Part shown: in pieces, positions 31,905-41,207 of the stretch
Layout of the letters: every line of letters begins with the position of its first letter
Numbering within the stretch: the stretch's first letter is position 1
Source: Mycobacterium kyogaense
Lineage (GTDB): Bacteria > Actinomycetota > Actinomycetes > Mycobacteriales > Mycobacteriaceae
Assembly: GCF_003254575.1 (NCBI RefSeq)
Contig: NZ_QJUA01000007.1
Span: forward strand, 62,001 to 126,000
Direction of reading: 5' to 3'
DNA: 64,000 nucleotides
Program-made: the position numbers and the translations under genes
The notes under the pieces: model-generated
Seen by the model: the letters and a program-made list of their open reading frames with translations, nothing else
The model's database searches: none
What the model was told of the DNA's origin: nothing

Positions 31905-33489
31905 CCCTGGTCACGCAGTACGCCGCGAGAACCCGTGCCAGCGGCGCGACTTCGGCGAGGTCGGCATGCCCGTCGTGTGAGTAGATCTCCATGAGGTAGC
32001 TCGTCTCGCCGGCGGGGATGCCGACTCCGAGCACTGCCTGGTAGCCCAGCTCGCGAAGGAGCGCGACCTCGTCGGGATCGGCGGACTCCATGCCGACGGC
32101 GGCCAGGAAGGTCGTGCCGTCGGCGATCGCGCGCGCCGTGGCCGGGTATTCCTCGAGGGAGTAGTTCGGCGGGCCGAAGTCGACGAGAACGATCAGTCCC
32201 GCCTCACGCTTGCGCACACTGGAGACGTTGTTCACCATCCGCAGCGCCGACCCGCCGCCAACGGTTTCCGAGATCGCCCAGGCCGCGGCATCCACAGCCT
32301 GAGCGAGCGCGACGGCCAGCGCCTCCAAGGCCTGGGCCAGCGTCAGCGCGGGCTGCTCGTCGAGCGTGCGCACCAGATCGGATGCCAACCGGTCGACAGC
32401 GCGCCGCGGGCCGGAGCGGCGGTCCCACCCGTCGAGGTCGCGTGCATCCAGCGGCGCACCGGTGCTGTAGCGCGCCGGCCCCTGCCGCTTGGCGTGTAGC
32501 AGCGCGGCGTCGGCGGCCGCCAGCAACTCGCCGGCGCTGCGGACGCCGGGCCCCGCCACCGCCGCGCCCCAACACAGACTGACCTCGCGATCGACGACAT
32601 CGTGCAGCGCGCGGGTGGCATCGGTGGCGAACACCTGGGCCGAGGCCAGGGTCGCGTCGGGCAGCACGATGCAGAACTCGTCGCCGCCCAGGCGCGCGGC
32701 GATGGCGCCATCGACGGTCTCGGCCAGCCCACCCAGAACGGCGGCGACGTCGCGCAGCAGCTGATCGCCCGCCGGGTGGCCGTCGCGGTCGTTGATGCGC
32801 TTGAAGCCGTCCAGATCGCACAGGATCGCGACGGGAGTCGACCTCTCCCAATCCAATTCGGCGAATCGCTGGTCGACCGCGCGGCGGTTGGCGATGCCGG
32901 TGAGCGGATCCTGCAGCGCGTATCCCCACACCGTGTTCAACGTCTCGGACCGGTTGATCGCCACGGTGATGTAGGCGGCGATGGCCGAGAGCAGCTGCGC
33001 GTCCCCGAGGTCGAACCGTCGGCCGCCGTCGCCCGAAGCCCAGATCTCACCCCACATGGCGTCGCCGCTCATGATCGGCACGGCGATCTCGCTCTCCTTG
33101 CCGATCTTCTGCAACCACTCGGTGCAGTACGGAGGGCAGTCGGGCTCGTCGAGAGCGTTGATGTACGGGCGGCCGTGCAGCAGCAACTCCGAGATGTGCG
33201 GATCGGCGGACACCGGGTAGAACTCGTCGGTGGGCCATCGGCTCTCGTCGGGGCCGATGTCGCCGACGTTGATCATCGTGCGCAGCTGTGCGAGGTCGGC
33301 CTCCCAGCGGCTGATCGACAGCGATGACGCATGCAGTGCCGCGAGCGCCTGCTCGGCGATCACCTCGAGGGCATCGTCGAACGCGTCGGCCCGTGCGACC
33401 GCCTCGGCGATGCGCAGCAGCGACTGGAGCACGCGCAGGTCAGCAGGGGCGCCGGAGAGCGGCAATTCTGCCGCCGTGCCACCGTCCAT
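31870..33489 (-). CDS. GAF-GGDEF-GAF diguanylate cyclase
   Basis: 539-aa soluble signalling enzyme making c-di-GMP from GTP. An N-terminal GAF domain (about 25-180) is followed by a GGDEF domain (about 190-345) with DPLTGIANRRAVDQR at its start, CDLDGFKRIND, and an intact RLGGDEF (GGDEF 268-272). No RxxD inhibitory site is found at the usual place before GGDEF, so product inhibition is probably absent. A second GAF-like region (about 375-535) follows. No membrane segment. The Cys-containing stretch EPDCPPYCTEW in the first GAF could bind a ligand or metal. Confidence 0.88.
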   Translation of the reverse strand: MDGGTAAELPLSGAPADLRVLQSLLRIAEAVARADAFDDALEVIAEQALAALHASSLSISRWEADLAQLRTMINVGDIGPDESRWPTDEFYPVSADPHISELLLHGRPYINALDEPDCPPYCTEWLQKIGKESEIAVPIMSGDAMWGEIWASGDGGRRFDLGDAQLLSAIAAYITVAINRSETLNTVWGYALQDPLTGIANRRAVDQRFAELDWERSTPVAILCDLDGFKRINDRDGHPAGDQLLRDVAAVLGGLAETVDGAIAARLGGDEFCIVLPDATLASAQVFATDATRALHDVVDREVSLCWGAAVAGPGVRSAGELLAAADAALLHAKRQGPARYSTGAPLDARDLDGWDRRSGPRRAVDRLASDLVRTLDEQPALTLAQALEALAVALAQAVDAAAWAISETVGGGSALRMVNNVSSVRKREAGLIVLVDFGPPNYSLEEYPATARAIADGTTFLAAVGMESADPDEVALLRELGYQAVLGVGIPAGETSYLMEIYSHDGHADLAEVAPLARVLAAYCVTRVSGNQPIHRRP

Positions 33490-33586
33490 GTGCCGCGCAC
33501 CCGTCTATCCCCACCATTCGCGCTGATAGCGCGGAGGCTGATGCTACCGGCGGAACCTGTGCACCGTCATTTCCTGCGCGCACAGG

Positions 33587-33592
33587 TAACCT
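33587..33592 (+). promoter_or_regulatory. -10 box of the COG0523 GTPase gene
   Basis: TAACCT, then 8 nt, then GTG 33601; leaderless arrangement. Confidence 0.45.
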
Positions 33593-33600
33593 GCCCAGCT

Positions 33601-34617
33601 GTGCAGCCGATACCCGTCATCGCCCTGACCGGTTATCTGGGCGCTGGGAAGACGACGTTGCTCAACCATGTGTTGCGTGCCCCGGACGCACGAATCGGCG
33701 TGGTGATCAACGACTTCGGTGAGCTCAATGTCGACGCAGGACTGGTCACCGGCCAGGTCGACGAGCCCGCGTCGATCGCCGGCGGATGCATCTGCTGCCT
33801 GCCCGACGAGGGCGGTCTCGACGTGGCGCTGGCCCGGCTGGCTGATCCCCGTCTGCGGCTGGACGCGATCATCGTGGAGGCCAGCGGCCTGGCCGAGCCG
33901 GTGGCGATCGCCCGCATCATCCGATTCAGCGGCGTCGACGGTATCCGGTCGGGCGGCGTGGTCGACGTGCTGGATGCGGTGACGCACTTCGACACCGTCG
34001 ATCGGGACGCCGCCCCGCCGGCGCGGTACGGCGCCGCCACTCTGGTGGTGGTCAACAAGCTCGACCAGGTCGCCGACGCGGAGGCGACGCTGCAGCGCGT
34101 GACCGGGCGGGTGCGCGAGAACAACCCCCATGCCCAGGTCGTGGGCGCCACGGCCGGGCGGATCGACCCCGCGCTGCTGTTCGACGTGGCCGCCGACGAA
34201 CAGGTGGGGCAGCTGACGTTCCAGGAATTGCTGAAAGCCGGCGAGCACCAGGAGGAACCTCCGCACGCGCACACTCACGCGGATTCCGTGACCGTGCTGA
34301 GCGAGGGCTGTGTGGACCCCGGCGCGGTGCTGGACCTGCTCGAGGAACCACCGGCCGGGGTGTATCGGATGAAGGGCACGATCGCCGTCCGGTTCCGCGG
34401 CGCGGTGCGCCGCTACGTGGTGAACGTCGTCGGCGCGTCGGTCCACGTCGCACCCGCCAAGGCGGACGCCGACGCGAACAACCTCGTCGCGATCGGCATG
34501 CACCTGGACACCGACGTCGTGCGCGCCGCGGTGTCATCCGCGCTGGCACCCAGTACCGGAACCGCGGCGGCGCCGGACATCCGGCGGCTGCAACGCTACC
34601 GCCGGCTCAGCATCTGA
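33601..34617 (+). CDS. CobW/COG0523-family GTPase (metallochaperone type)
   Basis: 338-aa G3E GTPase. Walker A is GYLGAGKT (11-18); the metal-binding CxCC motif is GCICC (62-66); IVEASGLAEP and the NKLD specificity motif follow. A His-rich loop (HAHTHADS) before the C-terminal CobW_C domain fits zinc or cobalt handling. The protein may load metal onto an enzyme under scarcity. No Zur-like operator was recognised upstream. It is followed by the DUF2237 gene (16-bp gap). Confidence 0.92.
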   Translation: MQPIPVIALTGYLGAGKTTLLNHVLRAPDARIGVVINDFGELNVDAGLVTGQVDEPASIAGGCICCLPDEGGLDVALARLADPRLRLDAIIVEASGLAEPVAIARIIRFSGVDGIRSGGVVDVLDAVTHFDTVDRDAAPPARYGAATLVVVNKLDQVADAEATLQRVTGRVRENNPHAQVVGATAGRIDPALLFDVAADEQVGQLTFQELLKAGEHQEEPPHAHTHADSVTVLSEGCVDPGAVLDLLEEPPAGVYRMKGTIAVRFRGAVRRYVVNVVGASVHVAPAKADADANNLVAIGMHLDTDVVRAAVSSALAPSTGTAAAPDIRRLQRYRRLSI

Positions 34618-34621
34618 CACC

Positions 34622-34627
34622 TAGGCT
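34622..34627 (+). promoter_or_regulatory. -10 box of the DUF2237 gene
   Basis: TAGGCT, then 6 nt, then GTG 34634; leaderless arrangement. Confidence 0.5.
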
Positions 34628-34633
34628 GGGTTG

Positions 34634-35035
34634 GTGCCAGAACGTCCGTCACCCGAACTGAACGTGCTCGGCGAGCCACTCGACCCCTGCGGCACCGAAC
34701 CGCTGACCGGGTTCTATCGCGACGGCTGCTGCAGCACCGGCGATCAGGACCTCGGTCTGCACACCATCTGCGCCGTCGTGACGGCGGAGTTCCTCGCCCA
34801 TCAGCGGTCGATCGGCAATGACCTCAGCACACCGATGCCCGCCTACCGGTTTCCCGGCCTCGTGCCGGGCGACCGCTGGTGCGTGACGGCGCGCAATTGG
34901 CTGCGGGCACACCAGGACGGGCAGGCCTGCCCCGTCGTGCTGGCGTCGACGCACGAACGCACCCTCGACATCGTTCCGCTGGAGGTGCTGGCGTCCTACG
35001 CCGTCGACGTCCCCGACGACCCGGCAGGGCTCTAG
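34634..35035 (+). CDS. DUF2237 family protein
   Basis: 133 aa. The family blocks NVLGEPLDPCGTEPLTGFYRDG, CCSTGDQDLGLHTICAVVT and FPGLVPGDRWCVTARNWL are complete; the last block has the conserved Cys. Function is unknown; several conserved cysteines suggest metal or redox chemistry. It lies between a metallochaperone-type GTPase and a MOSC protein, each with its own leaderless promoter. Confidence 0.88.
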   Translation: MPERPSPELNVLGEPLDPCGTEPLTGFYRDGCCSTGDQDLGLHTICAVVTAEFLAHQRSIGNDLSTPMPAYRFPGLVPGDRWCVTARNWLRAHQDGQACPVVLASTHERTLDIVPLEVLASYAVDVPDDPAGL

Positions 35036-35049
35036 ACGCGAACTCGGGT

Positions 35050-35055
35050 TAGCGT
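35050..35055 (+). promoter_or_regulatory. -10 box of the MOSC gene
   Basis: TAGCGT, then 5 nt, then ATG 35061; leaderless or near-leaderless. Confidence 0.45.
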
Positions 35056-35060
35056 CGGTC

Positions 35061-35717
35061 ATGGCTTCGGTGTTGACGGTGAACACGGCGACTGCACCCA
35101 TCGATCTGGGCGAACTGCGTACCGGAATCGACAAGCGGCCCAGTGCCGACCCCTTGGCGGTCAGCGCACCGGGGCCGGCGAAAGCGGGGCCGGGCAGCGG
35201 CGTCGCCGGGGATTCCATCATCAACCGGCGCTACCACGGCGGAGACGATCAGGCGGTGTACGCCTACGCCCGTGAGGATCTGGACCGTTGGGAGCGTGAC
35301 CTGGGCCGCGAATTGACCAACGGGGTGTTCGGCGAGAACCTGACCACGGCCGACGTCGACGTGACCGGCGCCCTGGTCGGTGAGCGGTGGGCGGTCGGCT
35401 CGGACGGGCTTCTGCTCGAGGTGACCAGCCCCCGGACTCCGTGCCGCACGTTCGCCAGCTGGATGGGCATCCGCGGATGGATGAAGACGTTCACCACCGC
35501 CGCATTGCCCGGTGCCTACTTCCGCGTCATCGCTCCCGGAACCGTCCGCGCCGGGGACGGGGTCGAGGTGGTCTCGCGGCCCGACCACGACGTCACGGTC
35601 GGCGTCGTGTTCCGCGCCCTGATGAGCGAGCCGGACCTGCTCCCGCGTCTCGCCGTCGCGGATGCACTGCCCGCCAAGATCAAGCGGCAGGTGGCCAAAC
35701 GCACCGGTGTGAGCTGA
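35061..35717 (+). CDS. MOSC-domain protein (YiiM-like)
   Basis: 218 aa. MOSC (molybdenum cofactor sulfurase C-terminal) domain proteins bind Moco via a conserved Cys and act in reduction or detoxification of N-hydroxylated compounds. Visible: the VAGDSIINRRYHGGDDQAVY opening block, GVFGENLTTADVDV, and PRTPCRTFASWMG with the candidate Moco-ligand Cys. The C-terminal part (VVFRALMSEPDLLPRLA) fits the YiiM three-helix extension. A molybdenum hydroxylase operon elsewhere in the window is not linked to it. Confidence 0.9.
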   Translation: MASVLTVNTATAPIDLGELRTGIDKRPSADPLAVSAPGPAKAGPGSGVAGDSIINRRYHGGDDQAVYAYAREDLDRWERDLGRELTNGVFGENLTTADVDVTGALVGERWAVGSDGLLLEVTSPRTPCRTFASWMGIRGWMKTFTTAALPGAYFRVIAPGTVRAGDGVEVVSRPDHDVTVGVVFRALMSEPDLLPRLAVADALPAKIKRQVAKRTGVS

Positions 35718-35851
35718 GTCCCATTCGGCGCTTCGTTTCGGCGATGCGGTTTTGCCCGCCGCGGCAGCCGGGAACGCACATCACGCGCCGACTCTGTCGA
35801 TGACGACACCTCCCTCGGCGCGAACCCCCATCCCGAGGAGCTGTATTTCCT
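35718..35851. other. Intergenic region before the MscS-like gene
   Basis: 134 bp. It holds GAGGAG at 35835-35840, 11 nt before GTG 35852, probably the ribosome site. No -10 box or terminator stands out. Confidence 0.4.
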
Positions 35852-37024
35852 GTGGACGAAGTGACTTTCGCGCCCGCGACCCATCTGGCCACTGCCGCAG
35901 CGTGGGTGGCCGGCGCTGCCGGGCTGGCCTATGCGCTCGGGCTGTCGTTGTCCTGGCTGCTCCAGCGGCTGGGTCGGCGCAGCCGTGTGCTGCATGACGT
36001 CGCCGACCTGACGCGGCGGCCCCTGCGGGCGACCCTGGTGGTCATCGCGGCGTCAGCTGCGGTGCGGCGTGTGTCCGACGGGCAGGCCGGCTGGCGCGGC
36101 TGGCTGGACCACACGCTGGTGATCGCGCTGATCGGTACGGTCACCTGGTTGGTGGCGAGTCTGCTGGTGGTGGCCGAACGGCAGGTGATCGACCGGTTCG
36201 CCGGCGGCGACACCGGGCTGACCGATGCAGACCGGCACCGCCGCAAGATCCGTACCCAGGTCACCACGCTGCGCCGGCTCGCCGTGGCGGTGCTCGGCGC
36301 GGCCGCGGCGTTGATGACGTTTCCGTCGTTCAGCGACATCGGCAAGACGGTGTTCGCCTCTGCCGGCGTGCTGACCGTGGTCGCCGGCCTGGCGGCCCAG
36401 ACCTCGCTGGGTTCGGTGTTCGCGGGCATCCAGATCGCCTTCTCCGACGCGATTCGCGTCGGAGACGTGGTGGTGCTCGAAGAGGAATGGGGCCGCATCG
36501 AGGAGATCACGCTGACGTACGTCGTCGTGCACCTGTGGGACGAGCGCCGGCTGGTCCTGCCGTGCACGTACTTCACCACGACGCCGTTCCAGAACTGGAC
36601 CCGCAACGCCACCCAGCTGCTGGGCACCGCGGAACTCGACGTCGATTTCACCGTGCCGTTCGACGCGATGCGCGCCGAACTGGACCGGCTGCTGCGGGCC
36701 AACGAGAAGTGGGACGGACGTGTGGGTGTCCTGCAGGTCACCGACGCCGTCGAGGGTGTCGTGCGGGTACGGATGCTGGTCAGTGCGTCCAACGCGGCGC
36801 AGCTGTTCGACCTGCGGTGCGATGTGCGCGAAGGCATGGTGGCGTGGCTCCAGCGCACCAACCCGGGGGCTCTGCCGTGCCGGCGCATCGAGCACCAGAC
36901 CTCCACCGACCGCGCCGACACCTACGACGGCGGCTATCCCGGCGCACCGCAAGCAGATTCGGGCCTCTTCAGCGGCAGCGCGGACGCCGACCGGCGTGGC
37001 CGCGCGTTCGAGAAGACCGGCTAG
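35852..37024 (+). CDS. MscS-family mechanosensitive channel
   Basis: 390 aa. About four TM segments (10-32, 51-66, 84-108, 142-165) precede the pore helix and MscS beta domain: SAGVLTVVAGLAAQTSLGSVFAGIQIAFSD (TM3 and gate), RVGDVVVLEEEWGRIEEI and TFFTTPFQNW-like YFTTTPFQNWTRN. The C-terminal cytoplasmic domain is full length, with a polar tail. It opens on membrane tension under osmotic downshift. The stop codon TAG is part of CTAG, whose other strand is the stop of the convergent secreted-protein gene. Confidence 0.9.
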   Translation: MDEVTFAPATHLATAAAWVAGAAGLAYALGLSLSWLLQRLGRRSRVLHDVADLTRRPLRATLVVIAASAAVRRVSDGQAGWRGWLDHTLVIALIGTVTWLVASLLVVAERQVIDRFAGGDTGLTDADRHRRKIRTQVTTLRRLAVAVLGAAAALMTFPSFSDIGKTVFASAGVLTVVAGLAAQTSLGSVFAGIQIAFSDAIRVGDVVVLEEEWGRIEEITLTYVVVHLWDERRLVLPCTYFTTTPFQNWTRNATQLLGTAELDVDFTVPFDAMRAELDRLLRANEKWDGRVGVLQVTDAVEGVVRVRMLVSASNAAQLFDLRCDVREGMVAWLQRTNPGALPCRRIEHQTSTDRADTYDGGYPGAPQADSGLFSGSADADRRGRAFEKTG

Positions 37025-39381
37025 ACCGAAAGGCCCGACGTGATGGGCGTGACGGTGGTGCTGTTGTCCGCATTCGAGCCTGTGGTCAGGTACGGCGTGC
37101 CATCCGCGCCGATCACAACGCCCACGGCGTATGTGCCCGCAGCGTAGGGGATGTCGAGCACTTTGGTGACGCCCGACGCCGTGAGGGCGTACACCGCGCC
37201 GCCGCTCGGACCGTAGTCGACGACATAGTCCGTGCCGTCGGGGGCGAACACCAGGGGCTTCGTGCCGCCGACCAGGATCGGGTTGGTGACCGTCAGGGTC
37301 GCGCCCGTCGCGCCGGACGCGTCGAAGCCGGTGATCCTGACCCCGCTGAAGTTCGCGGAATTCGCCTTGGTCAGGAGGTAGCCCGTCCCGTCGGGCGCGA
37401 ACTGGACGTCGACGAAGTTCGGGGTGCCCCCGTTGGGCACCGTCGGGGTCAGCGAGTCGTTCGCCAGTGACAGGACCTGGGTGGCCAACGTGTCCGGGGG
37501 CAGAGTGCCGGCGGGGTACCTCACCACCGCATAGGGCGTGCCGTCGGGACCGAAGAACACCGGGCCGTCGACGGTGGCGCCCTGCGGGAGGTCGACGGTC
37601 CGCGTTACCGTCCCGTCGGCGGCCAGGACAGCGACATGGTCTGAGCCGCCCGCGGAATACCTGACGTAACCGAACTCGTCGGCATGCGGACCCTCGCCGA
37701 TCGCCTGGACGAACCCGGGGTCGGCGGGCATCGTGCCGGGCAGGACCACGGTCGTGCGGTTCCCCGCGGCGTCGAAGACTGCGACCGCGGTGGTGCCCGC
37801 GGTGGGGTCGACGAGCGGGGCGTACACGGCGCCCGCCGGGGTCACCTGGAAGCCGGTCAACGCCGAGATGCGGCCGTCGATGGCGGCCAGGGTGTCGATG
37901 TCGGTTCGGGTGAGCTTGGAGATGTAGGTGGTGCCGTCGACACCGTTGTCCTTGGCTCCGGGATAGGTGTGCGTCTCGAGGTAGACGCCGTCGTCGGTCG
38001 TCACGGTGACCCCGGCCAGACCCGGCAGGGTGCGCACGGTGTTCGAGGTGCCGTAGACGGTGTAGAGCCGGGTGCTCTGGCTGCCGAACCATGAGACGGA
38101 AGCAGGCAGATACAGCGTGCCGTCCGGGCCGAGCACCGGCTCGCCGAGGGCGGAGGCGGAGTAGGGCAGAAGGATCGTCTTCGACTTCCCTGCGGTGTCG
38201 AACGCGTACAGCGTGGAGCCGCCGAACCTGCTCGACAACAGGTAGGCGGTGCCGTCGTCGGCCAGCGTCAACGAGGTGCGGGGCGGCAATGACCGCACGG
38301 TGTCGTCAGGCGAGATGCGGACGAAGCGGTACTCATAGCTCCCGTAGGGGATGAAGGGCACGGTGATGGTGGTCCTGGTGTAGACCGATCCGTCCGCGCC
38401 GACGGTCAAACCACCCGCTCCGCCGGTGAGACGGGCGACGGTGGTGACCTCGCCCTGGTTGTCGATCGCGGAGATCGTCGACCGGTTCCTCAGCCCGCCG
38501 TTGACCGTGGACACGAGCAGCGTGCCGTCCGGCCGCGCCGCAATCGAGTCGACGCGCGAGCCCACCGCCCCTCCGGGCAGATACCCCGTGGTGGTGACGA
38601 CGTTCCCGTCGCTGTCGAGAATGCTGACGCGGGTGCCCGTCGCGTCGGAGGTGACCTGATAGAGGGTTCCGTCTGCGCCGACGACGACGGGGCCCTTCGG
38701 TTGACCCGGGATGGGCACCGATGCGGCGGCCACGGTCTGGGAGGTGCTGGTCTGCGGGCCGGTGGTCCCGAGGTCACGGCCCTCGGCGACCTGCCGTCGA
38801 ACCTGGCCGAGCATCGTCCACAGCACGGGCGCGGCGGCCGGCGCGTCCGGTGTGTCGGGACGCTGCGCAGGGGCATGCGGGGCGAACAGCGACCGCAACA
38901 CCGTCGCCACCGGCGCGGGGCCGGTCACATCCGCCACGGCGGGTGGATCAGCCGATTCCGGCAAACTCCGGAACGGGGAGCGACGGGGAGAGTGCAGTGG
39001 TGTCGCATCGTCGCGGTCAGAGGTGGCTTCGGGCGTGTCATCGACCCCTGGGGCCGTGGGCGAGGAGGCCTTCGGGCGATGCACGCGCAAGCTTCCGGCG
39101 GCCTGCTCCGCGGTGTCACCGGATGCTTTACCGGGGCGTTCGGCGGTCGTGGTTCCGGTATCGGAATCAGATTTTGACGCTGCCGCAACCCGTTTGGGGG
39201 CGCGCTTGTGCGGAGACCGGCTGGAGGCCTGGGATGTGCCAACCGCAGTGGCCGACGCACCGGCCGAACCACCCGTGTCGGGTGCCGCCCCTGCGACTGC
39301 CGGCCACGCCGCGATGGCGGACCCGATACCCAGCGCAACCGCCAGCGCGCCCACCCGCCCGATGTTTTTCTCTGCCGCCAT
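37021..39381 (-). CDS. Large secreted propeller-like protein with disordered N-terminal third
   Basis: 786 aa. Signal peptide (VGALAVALGIGSAIAAWPAVAGA, cleavage near residue 33). Residues about 40-215 are Ala/Ser/Thr/Pro/Arg-rich and probably disordered. Residues about 220-786 have many repeats of the type VVVGADGTLYQVTSD, LVFAPDGTDYVVD and VVIGADGTPYLTTG, about 40-50 residues apart, suggesting one or two beta-propellers. No catalytic motif is recognised. ATG 39381 is chosen since the signal peptide begins a few residues later. Function unknown; export to the envelope is likely. Confidence 0.8.
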   Translation of the reverse strand: MAAEKNIGRVGALAVALGIGSAIAAWPAVAGAAPDTGGSAGASATAVGTSQASSRSPHKRAPKRVAAASKSDSDTGTTTAERPGKASGDTAEQAAGSLRVHRPKASSPTAPGVDDTPEATSDRDDATPLHSPRRSPFRSLPESADPPAVADVTGPAPVATVLRSLFAPHAPAQRPDTPDAPAAAPVLWTMLGQVRRQVAEGRDLGTTGPQTSTSQTVAAASVPIPGQPKGPVVVGADGTLYQVTSDATGTRVSILDSDGNVVTTTGYLPGGAVGSRVDSIAARPDGTLLVSTVNGGLRNRSTISAIDNQGEVTTVARLTGGAGGLTVGADGSVYTRTTITVPFIPYGSYEYRFVRISPDDTVRSLPPRTSLTLADDGTAYLLSSRFGGSTLYAFDTAGKSKTILLPYSASALGEPVLGPDGTLYLPASVSWFGSQSTRLYTVYGTSNTVRTLPGLAGVTVTTDDGVYLETHTYPGAKDNGVDGTTYISKLTRTDIDTLAAIDGRISALTGFQVTPAGAVYAPLVDPTAGTTAVAVFDAAGNRTTVVLPGTMPADPGFVQAIGEGPHADEFGYVRYSAGGSDHVAVLAADGTVTRTVDLPQGATVDGPVFFGPDGTPYAVVRYPAGTLPPDTLATQVLSLANDSLTPTVPNGGTPNFVDVQFAPDGTGYLLTKANSANFSGVRITGFDASGATGATLTVTNPILVGGTKPLVFAPDGTDYVVDYGPSGGAVYALTASGVTKVLDIPYAAGTYAVGVVIGADGTPYLTTGSNADNSTTVTPITSGLSV

Positions 39382-39459
39382 TGGCCGACTCCCCCTGTTG
39401 TCGTCCGGCAAACATAGCGCGGCTAGCAGTTCCGCGGGAAGGGTTTTCGGCCCCCCGGC

Positions 39460-40224
39460 TCACCGGATCGTGTAGCCACCGTCGATCAGCAGGTCGGCCC
39501 CGGTGATCATCGCTGCCGCGTCGCTGGCGAGAAAGACTGCAGCAGCCGCGATTTCGTCGGGATAGGCGAAGCGGCCGGTGGGAATCTGCTTCTTCAGCTC
39601 GTCACCGCGGGGGCCGTCCCACGCCTTGCGCCCCAGCTCGGTGAGCACCACGGTCGGCGAGATCGTGTTCACCCGCACCCCCCGCGGCCCCCACTCCGAG
39701 GCCAGCACCTTCGACACGCCGACGACGCCGAACTTCGACGCGCAGTAGGCGACGTGCTGATCGAGCGCCACCGTCGCAGCCTGGGAGGCCATGTTGACGA
39801 TCGCCCCGCTGCCGGCCGCGATCATGTGCTGCCCGACCGCCTGGCTGACGAGGAAGGTCCCGGTGAGGTTGACCGCGATCGTCTTGGTCCATGCGTCGAG
39901 GGACAGTTCCTCGGCGGGCGCGAGCATCACGATGCCCGCACTGTTGACCAGGATGTCGATGCGACCGAACGCGGCGACCACGCCGTCGACCGCCGCGGTG
40001 ACCGACGCCGGATCGGCGACATCGGCGCCGAATCCCCTGTTGTCGGAACCCAATTCAGCCGCGCGCTGCTGGGCCGCCGTTGCGTCCAGGTCGACGACGG
40101 CGACGCGGGCGCCCTTGGTGGCGAACGCTGCGGCGATGGCCGCACCGATGCCCGACGCGCCGCCGGTCACCATCGCGGTCTTACCGGTGAGCGGGAAATT
40201 CAGGTCGACTACCGGCTCGGTCAT
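39460..40224 (-). CDS. SDR polyol dehydrogenase (GolD / D-threitol dehydrogenase-like)
   Basis: 254-aa classical SDR. TGGASGIGAA binds NAD; NSAG, the Ser in MASQA and YCASK form the catalytic site. The C-terminal half (ISPTVVLTELGRKAWDG, IPTGRFAYPDEIAAAAVFL, IDGGYTIR) matches the GolD/DthD group, which oxidises D-arabinitol or D-threitol at C2 to a ketose. ATG overlaps the stop of the SorC-type regulator gene by 4 bp, so both are one transcript. It faces the polyol dehydrogenase/ABC importer operon, giving a clear role in sugar-alcohol catabolism. Confidence 0.88.
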   Translation of the reverse strand: MTEPVVDLNFPLTGKTAMVTGGASGIGAAIAAAFATKGARVAVVDLDATAAQQRAAELGSDNRGFGADVADPASVTAAVDGVVAAFGRIDILVNSAGIVMLAPAEELSLDAWTKTIAVNLTGTFLVSQAVGQHMIAAGSGAIVNMASQAATVALDQHVAYCASKFGVVGVSKVLASEWGPRGVRVNTISPTVVLTELGRKAWDGPRGDELKKQIPTGRFAYPDEIAAAAVFLASDAAAMITGADLLIDGGYTIR

Positions 40225-41177
40225 GGTGAAGTCCTTTCGCTGTCAGGAACGAGGTCCGAGTCAAGGACCGCGGCCGCGATCTCGGTGTCGGTCACCAATG
40301 CGGAGATCAGCCCGGAGCGCAGCACGGCCCGGGTGGCGACGATCTTCTCGGCGCCGGCGCAGATCGCGATGACGGTGGGGATGGCGCGCAGCTCCTGTTC
40401 GGTGATGCCCATGCGGCGCTCGTCGAGACCGGCGATGCGTCGGCCGTTCTCGTCGAGCAGCAGGCCACAGGTCTCGGCTCGCACCCCCGCGTCGTACAGT
40501 GCGGCGGCCTCGTCCTCGTCCACCGACGTGTACACCTGTGAGGCCTCGGCGGTCCAGCCGCCGACGGACACGAGTGCGCAGGTGACCCGGGAGTGATTGG
40601 CGAACGCATCCTTGATCGGCGGGGTGCTGGCCAGACTCCGGGCCGTGCGGGCGTCGGCGACGACATAGGGCGCGTAGAGCGGCCACGATTCGCCGCCGGT
40701 CACCTCGGTGATGCGCCGGGTCAGGTCGGCGCCGTTGGAGGTTAGTCCGCCGGCCAGACCGGTGAGCTGGACGACGTCGCAGCGCGGCAGATCGTGGAGG
40801 TAGGGCGCGATGCGGGTCATCGTGCGGCCACAGTCGATGCCGATCACGTCGCCTTTGCGCAGAACCGAGTGCAGCAGGTCGGCCATCGCCTTGGCCACGG
40901 CTTCGACCCGGTCGGCGGTGTTCTTCGACTGACCGACGACGGCGTAGGCGTGCTGGAGCGAGTAGCGCTTCTGCAGCGCGGTGGACAGCTCGACATCGAT
41001 GGCGCCCGGGTCGTGGATCGTGATCTCGACCATTCCGGATTCGAGTGCTTCTTCCAGCATGCGGGCGACTTTGAAGCGAGACAGGCCGAATTCCTCGGCG
41101 ATCTCGACGCGGGTGCGGCCCTCCAGGTAGTAGCGGCGGGCGATGACGGCGCGCTGGAACAGCTCGTCCGGTCCCAT
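40221..41177 (-). CDS. SorC/DeoR-type sugar-binding transcriptional regulator
   Basis: 318 aa. An N-terminal helix-turn-helix (YYLEGRTRVEIAEEFGLSRF, about 17-36) is followed by the SorC sugar-phosphate-binding domain: GDVIGIDCGRTMTRIAPYL, QLTGLAGG, YAPYVVAD and CGLLLDENGRRI. Such regulators bind a phosphorylated sugar that releases or activates them. ATG 41177 has a GGAGG ribosome site 4 nt upstream. Palindromic half-sites ATGAGC lie in the divergent intergenic region at 41208-41302, very probably its operators. Confidence 0.9.
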   Translation of the reverse strand: MGPDELFQRAVIARRYYLEGRTRVEIAEEFGLSRFKVARMLEEALESGMVEITIHDPGAIDVELSTALQKRYSLQHAYAVVGQSKNTADRVEAVAKAMADLLHSVLRKGDVIGIDCGRTMTRIAPYLHDLPRCDVVQLTGLAGGLTSNGADLTRRITEVTGGESWPLYAPYVVADARTARSLASTPPIKDAFANHSRVTCALVSVGGWTAEASQVYTSVDEDEAAALYDAGVRAETCGLLLDENGRRIAGLDERRMGITEQELRAIPTVIAICAGAEKIVATRAVLRSGLISALVTDTEIAAAVLDSDLVPDSERTSP

Positions 41178-41207
41178 CTCACCTCCGCTCGATCGCACCG
41201 ACAGTCC

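Noticed and set aside
33490..33600. Zur operator before the COG0523 GTPase gene.
   Set aside because: No TGANAATGATTNTCA-like dyad was found, so zinc control is not supported by the sequence.
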